A DNA stretch of 43,846 bases from Comamonadaceae bacterium (lineage in GTDB: Bacteria > Pseudomonadota > Gammaproteobacteria > Burkholderiales > Burkholderiaceae_C). The translations under genes and the position numbers were made by a program. Of the stretch, positions 41,801-43,846 are shown one piece after another. How positions within the stretch are numbered: the stretch's first letter is position 1; each line of letters opens with the position of its first letter. Below the pieces are notes generated by a model, which was given only the letters and a program-made list of their open reading frames with translations, had not been told where the DNA came from and did not search any database. The DNA lies in assembly GCA_027486495.1 (NCBI GenBank), contig JAIXOZ010000134.1, positions 1-43,846 of the forward strand. Direction: 5' to 3'.

Positions 41801-43846
41801 CTCACCGTGAAGAACATCAACTCGGGCTTGGACATTGACCTGTACGCGCCCACGGGCAACTTGCGCGCGCGCGGCAGTGTCATTGCCATGGGCCGATTGA
41901 CCGCCGAAACCGAGGGCGCCGGGGACATCGACATGGAAAGTGGGGCCTTGTTCCGGGCTGTTTCTGGAGACATTTACGTGGGCGCTGATGACGTGGGTCT
42001 GGGTCGTCTGGATGCCTCCCAGGCCGTGCTGGTCAATGCCCGGGGTGCCATCACGGACAACAACACCAACGCCGCGCATGTGAATGCGTCAGGCCGCAGC
42101 GTCACGCTGACCGCCATCGGCTCCATCGGCACCGCCAGCCAATCGGTGGACGTGCTGCCCAAGGAATCCACGCGCCTGGTGGCCACTTCGCGCGATGGCA
42201 ATGCTTACCTGAGCGCCAACAGCGGCAACCTGCGCATATCGCAGGTTGTGGCCAAGGGCCTGGCGGTTTTGAGTTCGGCTTACAGCATCTTCGATGATCG
42301 CGGCACCAACGCCCAGGCGGTGGATGCGGCCAACATCGCCTTCTCAGCGGGTGGCGACATTGGGCTGGCCAGCATGCCCATGACCATCAAGACCGCCTCC
42401 AGTGGTGCCGTCACGCAAGCCAACGCCATGGGCTCGGTCTTCCTGTCATCGCCCTGGGGGGCGCTGACCGTCAACAATCTCCAAGCGACGACGGGCCAAA
42501 TTTCACTCAACGGCAGCGTTTATGGCCTGAACTTGACAGGCAACATGTACGCCGCCAAAGGCTTGACCCTGAACAGCGGTTTGAACCCTCTGAATTTGTC
42601 GGCCACGGCCAACCTGGACAACCAGACAGGCAGCATCGTCATGAAGGGGTCCAACATCACGATGGCCGATGGTGCCAAAGTCGATGGGGGCACCGGCACC
42701 ATGGTGCTGAGCGCAACAGGCGACATCACCCTGACGGGGCTGAGCTCCGACAACACCACGCGCAGTGCCATTTTGGTCAACAGTTCAGCGGGCGCAGTGC
42801 GAGATGCAGGCGACACAAACACTGACTTGAAGGTCACCAGTGCCGCTGGGGGGATCGTGGTGAGTGCGCTGGGCGATGTGGGCAACACCGCCTTGGCCAC
42901 CCATGCCGTGGGGCGTTGGCTGGATACCGATGCCGCGGTACTGCTTGTGAGCAGCAGAACCGGTGCAGTGTCTTTGGCCCAAAACAAGACCACCATTGAT
43001 TTGCAGGTCACAGCCGCCAAAAATCTGGAATTGAAATCTCAGAATGATCTCGCAGGTACTAACCTCTCCGCCTCGGGCGGAGATCTGGTGGTGAGCAGTG
43101 CCAGTGGCGGCATCAAGCTGCTCAGCGCCACCTCCACGCAGAACCTGAACATGTCGGCCACTGGGTTGATCAACCTGGGTGCCATCAACGTACCCGGAGA
43201 CATTGTGCTCAACAGCACGCAAGGCGTGACGGCTCTGGCATTGAGCGCGGGCAAAGCCATCAGCGTGACCTCGACAGGCGCAACAGGCCACTTGAATTTG
43301 ACCAACTTGACCGCCAAATCCGGCACCTTGTCACTGGCGTCGGGTGGAAAATTGACCGCCTCTACGGTCTCTGCCACTGGCAACATCACGATGGACTCCG
43401 TGGGCAATGCCGCAGTGGGTCAAGTCACCACCAGCGCAGGCATCGTGGATCTGGAAACCAGTGCGGGCACTTTGACCACCGGTGCCGTTTCGGGTATTTC
43501 GGGCGTGTTGCTCAAGTCCTCTGACCACCTCAGCAGCGGTGCCCTGACCAGTTTGAATGCGAATGTGAATGCGCAGTCCCTGACCGGTAACGTGACCATC
43601 ACTTCGGCCAAAGCCAAAACCGCTTTGGTGACCACAGCCGGAACTGGGCTGACGGTCTCGTCTTTCGTCGTCAGTGGCGGCGCGGCCACCTTGACGGCTG
43701 GCAAAACCTTCACATCAACGTCCGGCTCGGCCACGGGCAACATCACGCTGGACGCAGCGGGCAATGCCTCGGTGGGCAATGTCACCAGCAGCGCAGGCGT
43801 TGTGGATCTGGAAACCACCAGCACGGGCACGTTGACCACCGGTACC
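23834..43846 (+). CDS. Giant TPS-secreted filamentous adhesin (TpsA), 3' end outside window
   Basis: One stop-free frame of 6671 codons runs from the ATG to the last base, so the protein is incomplete. An extended basic signal peptide ends near ALA-Q (residues 45-47). A TPS/haemagglutination-activity domain follows (about 47-300: FNHFSLFQVGTGDLVKMVVP, then GPNGRV), the signal read by TpsB transporters. The body is Gly/Ala/Ser/Thr/Asn-rich, as expected of a beta-helical filament. Landmarks: an EEEEE patch near residue 765; a Pro/Ala/Ser/Asp linker around 1260-1335; three 330-residue repeats (about 2053-3042); two Ig-like blocks (about 3493-3690); a Ser/Asn/Gln-rich linker near 3800-3855; four visible cysteines (4959, 4976, 5314, 5318); and a 119-residue repeat at the edge. 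It resembles the LktA-type filamentous adhesins of the FHA superfamily. No clear ribosome site is seen. The likely exporter is encoded at 8060-9748. Confidence 0.93.
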   Translation, partial: MSYPSQLLTPRLNTKRSFRRRVVRVGKLPLAAAVALGFSMPWALAQSSGATLITTLTGPAATQTVLGRSQPGIQTVTTASLSDGNAFNHFSLFQVGTGDLVKMVVPTGANWLVNVVRDGRVQIDGTLQSRLGSAAGAVGGNMLFIDSHGFAVGPNGRVDTGRLTFAAPSTTFVDAMLASGPGVSANRVTGILSGQFDRSSTGAVQIDGEIHARDGVHIMAGQGQGAAQAVSVQGRIVVEGRRAGSAVNLGDLRSLNPVVERDGVIDITTPGDVLLNGKLLADASHWNQAGGVRVVAGGDVALGGQALVSATAALGSGGQGGQVSLFAHGSASNAAGATLTARGDGTGAGGFIELSAAKQIHLNSMTLDAGSDLGQAGLAYIDPEDLVVSGSIFTNGANLSLDATKTLKVNTGVTLNTRKVTSGSGSASGVAGAATAIGNNPLTPSLGNSGSITLEAPSITVQSGATLDASVINQGGTTYTAGDITLTASKASEWVTFISMAEANASIDVAGTLTGRNVSLTASIESSASFGGTSGAIQQEAVDLLLSELPFAASLSYVQAKGNATVTLQPTAVLRATENIALTAMADRSVSVETATEGSGKANLSAGFARVLGNTTVDVKGGASLQADGDIALVAASKTTVSMASAAAGVTDEDTGAANVASIVFAGSTSDVSTSVNVGAGATLESGGDVLLQAFHSGQYDTTAEVTVYGGGTAGVVGALSLQKSTTSVTMDGQITADGNVYAMAMNASAKNAISATSANASEEEEESALDGLPTSLEYSKDDAGAAAEAGLLASFKAMAENVSGSTDTASGGAPAESKPPALRLAGALTWSESHHTTRATVGAGAIVTAGGDAVVDAQTLVGQLQSVATAEATSATDDAQGTKVSLAAAFNYADHNMTTRAQVGSGAQITANHVAVHAATDMPEFYTNGLPLDWSSFSSAYANIMGGTDFLLDGFNTRVGATSSATNLAAAGAVNLSFMKNDTRAWVDTGAKLTTRTTAAGTWSYDVKEVAFDSDLVEMVIPINTYTLDKDLGVLGDFVSTTREAPTGPEVDEINFTRSFSGSTVVKAANHVQTLHHAGGAAPAAGASGTSVGGTFSMVSRENTAIAGIADRAEINTFRLETTAETDDWLLSISPTSGQGAGVAVNGIASYNKLKETTRASISREAFVNVTQVAVEANASLGVMAMTGAVSRSENSGVGIGLAINSITGDTRAYVGDNDADSGGADTAEGTVGAIVAGAMRVEARTEGKIVAMAVAGATAGEKPPADKPAPPKSSGENLADKTAADSADTQAQLDGSDASMAPVSEASEPAKGSGSDSAAASEPAASKPPSFAIAGAGAIVTNTTDLDTLALIDRAVVKAEGAGTLGLTVRALSDLTQVSVAGGGALAMSKNASTTFSAAIAGAVALQKSDDDTTARIVDSSVTDLANTATSLNVQAIKSGERTAVATGISANLSKGSKTSVSVVGAASVTTSTDDTLASIENATVTGNVANPTATGVTVVAYDRSRIGAGGGALSVSTGKGSAGVGAAVSIVNAKGSTQAQVSGGALTQAHDLSVLALSSQKVVGVGAVAGVQTSSDATSAGQLMGSFVTNHVSSTVSAGVKNSAVVNLSGDLILQGGGTAASATATLDALIGAVRASEVIDFEMSSASNGYTSEFKDAVGGESVVGVAGTLSVTLGSNSSSLGLSYVHNDIQTTYGAELNGSITTTGGVSVSAISRADIVGVSAGVGATKGKFSGMGSASVNLMGQRTQAVVNGGTVTASQLSVNSETTGNTFGLAGNLSFAVGGGNGQAAGAAVAYTQNGTRTYTSGDSSISTRSAGNAATIDGTTVNVGSGTVQVQASNTSDVMSVAASGAASTGNVGFAGTVTVNETADVTEARIGTSTITGGTVRVQAGEGSGASSARIRSLAGGVSASKGYSGALALGYNTIESTRSAQILSSTVNAGTAVSVLADSDASIQTLSVTLSGGKDYAAAGSSSTNVLNGTTLSNVDNTTINGAATTLTVHAAQAGSIESLAGAVSGGGTGAIGGSVAVNHMGKGSEDFKVTARLKDTVLVAPVAVTVDAKLDGSIRSVAASGSGAGTTAINGSVTSNVIESDVQALVVGGSQNTNGGAFKVLADNDADIASLAGTISGAGTSAAGVAVSTNEIGGNVTASLQSYTLRATGAVQVDATSSGNIGSIAAGMAGGGTTALAGSNTTNAITSQVLAQMSSVTQSAASSSLRVKAQDSSIIKSFAGTVAGGGSSGGGAAFALNFLGRTATNADSSKLVKAQVLNSSLNSGGAVQVQALSSGLIESMGMAVAGGGSGAVSGSNTTNLLEDDIVATWSGGSLNGTATSLTVQADDSAIVRTLAGNVAGSGGGAFGAAIAVNQVGSNVHATLSGMTLNAAPAVVVDADMRGEIKSVAASGAASSGAAVNGSFTTNQLTASVKAQATSVTQATNGGAFTVSADNDSDIFSLAGTISGSGSAAIGAAVAVNEMGGDVTARVADSTLRATGALGVTATSSGAIQSVAAGMSGGGTVALAGSNTTNAITSQVLAQVSGVTQSASSSSMLVKALDNSVIQSFAGTVAGGGTAAGGAAFALNFLGRTATNADSSKLVKAEVVNSNMSSGGSVQVQALSTATIQSMGLAVGGSGSGAVTGSNTTNLLEDDITATWSGGSLYGTATSLTVQADDAATVRTFAGNVSGSAAGAFGAAIAVNQIGSAVQANLSGMSLHAAAAVVVDADMRGEIKSVAASGAADGVASVNGSFTTNQLTSSVKAQAVSVTQVTNGGAFHVTADNDSDVFSLAGTISGSGGAAVGAAVAVNEVGGDVTARLTSSAVRAPGQVNVQATSSGAIQSVAAGMSGGGSVALAGSNTTNALTSTVLAQLDSTNLVVNASAVNVLARDTSSIQSFAGTVAGGGAAGGGAALALNFLGRTAGNADSSKVVKAEAVNSNVRVSGEALVSAYSTSSIESIGVAAGVSGTAAISGSNATNLLEDEITANWTGTNLFSTSSLTVSARQASSIDSLAGNVSGSMGAAVGAAVAVNRIGTVTRANVLGEPIARFYAGQGNWTLNGDDLVVSTESDNEIDTIAVGMSAGAAGVQGSVAVSVINAQTHTTVGADATVSDLYFTDSVAITANSRDRIRALAGAVGFGAAGVGAAGGVLTNIITSSTSAGVVGLDTHINAMAQGSGLTVRQSSLASAPNLMNINQVSDSVMNGASFGTRTVKGLAVQATAIQQIGAVTAVAGGGFSGAAGAAMNMDQIGGSTRAYIDKARFIQDTAGANAAQSLDVMAANHAMVASSASALAIGGVGVSGALGTEIVERTTQAEIIGGARVFAKGAADVKAVSTNSVAQISVGAAGGAAAGLAGSGDVVLLKGTTEALIDNSTLSADTVSVVADGKNSANLVAGSIAGGGALGAGLSFTVNVSGSTVRAKVNNTTLNADGAVVIDADNRTESLAVSAAAAVGGLAGVAVGAAVTVMEGATEAGLTGTSSLGRRTLATGLVASSNNAPVAITLASDYDTVGTGNQSTVRFSLNDVNGRVNPASAVVTVSDGELTVTAVRQADGTYTANVASLADGALMAKVVLTESGTSKASSTTLFKSTGINNSETDPVLGSLPAAATRIATLSSFDQVDARNDSAVRFVLKGNNGIQPTGTAVVTVGDGTRSVTATQNADGSYTADLRTLGDGVLTALVTTSAGVTSRVTMNKASGAGSLSVTANETVTLNNNAGQIGAGGVAGIGSSANVVVGKSTVVAKVDASSVRVSGALNVKAEREANIDMITATSGGGGFVGVSGAVGVLVFGSAPDSNANSELTGSSSTMGQINTATQSNRSQGSGSALSSAESNSANSSGSYNTQGAYAGASGSHRTSATVAATTVTAGSLTVASLDRTSVDNNAGAVALGGATGVSAGVAITQLGGANHAGVSVGSLAVAGNIDIQSGNRTPTEGVPAIDSRAISGAGGFVGVGAAVSVASNTTASTASLAGTSSAGGWVNVQALDQASMRSEAVGATAGVVSVGVVTATATQSGSVATTVSGQHSGTGWTAQAERDATANAQATGGSAGVYAGSGAGATAKDSGSVTLTLASNTVLNAGTGDLSLLAQSTPSADAYALGVSVGSTAGMGVSVALSEVDTSVQVLANGPLALSGKNMLVNAVLGHGDSSVTAKAVAGGGGMLLGSQGAGATASNKGTATVTFSNGATVAASGDVAIMANDAMRMNSESTGVGVGFVGSGVAVALTDSNSTVSATANGLTGRVQGSLTVSARGDELIDADAVAGSGGVVAGAGADARINHVQNVSATLSSSGSGLLVDGLTAVTAERKVRFDTQASTINASAFGGSGAVTVASLTGSATAKLGNNAKLTGAQLQILATNDVERTDLTAISVQGGGGGVIAGAGADAQTTLSGNAVAEIGDDVALNLGDNGNGMLEVRAYNQFRGSSLGRLDIGGALPIALVDTEIRSTSNATAKLGARNNIQVAGDVHVNALSYVDIEANTITKTYGAAAAAQGDALALANVTNLVSVGTGTQIVGENSVTLMAGQDKDFWRNKNFVTARADLFNHSAIPVSINPNVDATLNLINNLTLNSQSVRSGGLIQLGGISGTYIVEGKGKVSDWTREVGELMGLSSEYGSSSKTLNANVVLSGLIEAGYGNKQKLVINPNGSVASSEGNIRYSIGTEDLAATGAAYLETLYTQLKNYGDIPEVRAFVEAEMSFYLQTLLREGFASLETDPDTGQTQIVPQENVPGTFLTLKSIRAGSGNVELFGNNVTGTASVVARADSEILIDNKSPMNIRAKDLIIDSSGGFAKYNGTYLKSNADIASFNRDVKTGLNITVDSIDTRGGGPAEALPTIKILNSYVSTGVISANPVIATAPDGSSADLRQDQMRAPEIRVNGLAYNKLGSILLDNTSGSISVIAEDALYTPRLDGLEITVNSGKNFVLSSPTVSQSIGGSPENLYAVAYNDDQQNKLNNMGVVRCGTARAGSPASTSFSANCLRNGTGGIYASGGIFLGARYLNINGTIESGQSDYAITLTDASVGARINSWKTEWPRNRSRSPLLQISGRLSTDSEVAVTKRFENGTITQTQRDNELAAMAARRKEPLIYFNASTNRLQVAETKVTGGLVEMVGSIINTGGGVVRALDGFARLNIDNQTSYGMDLLGLDTGGDAGVVRITDLNRPVYTAGKITAYEVTTYERNAAGAFKSTTTAGRGATAALIRSSNSTLASPNAARPELLATFSYAPVTNSNYVWSAGYEYNQEKRYWYQKSSMLWGAINLGAINWNSVETIVKSASAMPEGIYVTTANAPSGNFWMGTQTITTATEKEIYKRQWKKCGFACFKKTFYVDYRTEVGSKDVFTQRVRADHPIAIEMVGYNSGLIQVQSKGDVRLSGNLVNDVGLVSVNSTLGSISQLSGGTSVTGDDLRFYAATGIGSQGSPINVITGTGSFTATSTSGNVAFQSLGGALRINQVSTTGKVWLLGDEDILGVDPSKVHVSGSRVEISAPRGGIGSFNADGTVKSTLNIQTENSAGGGITATAARGIALKQSSGNLWVNQVASGGGDVYIEAGGDLIDNNRNETRDVRTEEELLALWKSASLQGEDAETSRQQTLRSARNSFRRYWGLRNAVVTSVNPSTGAITYTVDSYDPASYAFSYSTDQKQQLSQNGLSAAQITALETSRTQEIKELHALYGTTTYQTSDTLIIDQVNAANRAAGRPDVDAMSTWSTAELKSPLPKAIFSKSSTDTQTRIEAPNVVGNRVVLRPGGKIGRDDGSVTINLLKAGGLTTDDQLTIMSAESDDMVLNKSTWLLTVVKKDTFDVLSNKLNITSNGFVYLGSESTDAYPNGGDANLEKVIGNGEIRIKVSGSVLNASSTSDSVIQGHKAILEAANGSIGTALKPVTMTLTGGGTPSNATLVARAQDGIWINQTGDIRIADVYSPGFVALTAQNAIIDARGTERTRAIEAGEASLTALNGSVGTAVNPIVVKTSVSGGVNASTPVGFSVYLQGAETGLTVKNINSGLDIDLYAPTGNLRARGSVIAMGRLTAETEGAGDIDMESGALFRAVSGDIYVGADDVGLGRLDASQAVLVNARGAITDNNTNAAHVNASGRSVTLTAIGSIGTASQSVDVLPKESTRLVATSRDGNAYLSANSGNLRISQVVAKGLAVLSSAYSIFDDRGTNAQAVDAANIAFSAGGDIGLASMPMTIKTASSGAVTQANAMGSVFLSSPWGALTVNNLQATTGQISLNGSVYGLNLTGNMYAAKGLTLNSGLNPLNLSATANLDNQTGSIVMKGSNITMADGAKVDGGTGTMVLSATGDITLTGLSSDNTTRSAILVNSSAGAVRDAGDTNTDLKVTSAAGGIVVSALGDVGNTALATHAVGRWLDTDAAVLLVSSRTGAVSLAQNKTTIDLQVTAAKNLELKSQNDLAGTNLSASGGDLVVSSASGGIKLLSATSTQNLNMSATGLINLGAINVPGDIVLNSTQGVTALALSAGKAISVTSTGATGHLNLTNLTAKSGTLSLASGGKLTASTVSATGNITMDSVGNAAVGQVTTSAGIVDLETSAGTLTTGAVSGISGVLLKSSDHLSSGALTSLNANVNAQSLTGNVTITSAKAKTALVTTAGTGLTVSSFVVSGGAATLTAGKTFTSTSGSATGNITLDAAGNASVGNVTSSAGVVDLETTSTGTLTTGT
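29990..32959 (+). repeat. Three tandem 990-bp (330-aa) in-frame repeats in the adhesin
   Basis: Units run 29990-30979, 30980-31969 and 31970-32959; boundaries are my choice, but the period is exact. The coding start of GSNTTN (or its variant) falls at the same phase in each unit, with the shared bases at 30421, 31411 and 32401. Units 1 and 2 share a block of about 50 identical bases around LNFLGRTATNADSS (near 30593 and 31583); units 2 and 3 share a long block around VDADMRGEIKS (near 31008 and 31998). A more diverged copy with a small indel lies before 29990. Confidence 0.92.
34300..34910 (+). other. Pair of Ig-like (invasin-type) domains inside the adhesin
   Basis: Two successive blocks of about 90-100 residues share the pattern VRFxL(N/K)..NG, then VVTVxDG, then (Q)ADGTYTA / NADGSYTA and LxDGxLxAxV. 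This is the style of bacterial Ig-like Big_1/invasin domains, and it interrupts the Gly/Ala-rich repeats on both sides. Confidence 0.7.
43382..43846 (+). repeat. 357-bp (119-aa) repeat beginning at window edge
   Basis: The segment from 43382 encodes NITMDSVGNAAVGQV, then IVDLETSAGTLTTG. From 43739 it recurs in frame as NITLDAAGNASVGNV, then VVDLETTSTGTLTTG. The offset is 357 bases, or 119 residues. The second copy is cut by the window end, so more copies probably follow. Confidence 0.8.

Noticed and set aside
1..43846. tRNA, rRNA, insertion sequence, phage integrase or attachment site
   Set aside because: I saw no transposase, integrase, tRNA-like fold or terminal inverted repeats; the gaps are too short to hold them.

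Overview
This window looks like the chromosome of a GC-rich betaproteobacterium, most likely Burkholderiales and close to Comamonadaceae. The assignment rests on the gene order and protein style of the cytochrome c oxidase locus (ctaD, a tiny assembly gene, ctaG, DUF2970, ctaE, a DUF2909 twin-transmembrane gene, surf1, an SCO-like gene, ctaA, ctaB, sco). It is an inference from family knowledge, not from a search. Coding density is very high; no gene-free stretch exceeds about 150 bases.

Region 1 (1-7955) is a respiratory block. It encodes subunits I and III of an aa3-type cytochrome c oxidase and most of the factors that build it: Cox11/CtaG and SCO for copper, SURF1 for heme/subunit I maturation, and CtaB and CtaA for heme O and heme A synthesis. 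A perfect bidirectional terminator (3558-3583) separates the structural genes from a backward DUF2909 gene and the surf1-to-sco operon.

Region 2 (8060-22113, all on the minus strand, read right to left) is a compact MSHA-type pilus/type II secretion-like operon. It runs prepilin, MshI-like (actin-like/PilN), MshE ATPase, MshG platform, large minor prepilin, MshJ, MshK, MshL secretin, MshM ATPase, MshN TPR protein, and a second prepilin related to the first. It ends in an ShlB/FhaC-type two-partner secretion (TPS) transporter. Eight of the ten junctions from mshI onward are 4-nt stop/start overlaps, so the TpsB transporter is physically part of the pilus operon. The first prepilin is separated from the rest by an intrinsic terminator, probably allowing more pilin than machine.

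Region 3 (22255-43846, plus strand) diverges from the pilus operon across a 141-bp AT-rich spacer. It has a small secreted protein of unknown function, a SapC-family protein, an intrinsic terminator, and then one uninterrupted reading frame of at least 6671 codons that runs off the window. Its N-terminus carries an extended signal peptide and a TPS (haemagglutination-activity) domain. The body is Gly/Ala/Ser/Thr/Asn-rich repeat protein, with an exact 990-bp tandem periodicity, a pair of Ig-like blocks, only four visible cysteines, and a new 357-bp repeat starting at the window edge.

The most interesting proposal is that regions 2 and 3 form one surface system: a giant TpsA adhesin whose TpsB exporter is encoded at the tail of a type IV pilus-like operon. 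The two prepilins that flank that operon are paralogues sharing a Ca-loop-like DxDxDGxxD motif. The co-function is inference; the gene layout is visible directly.
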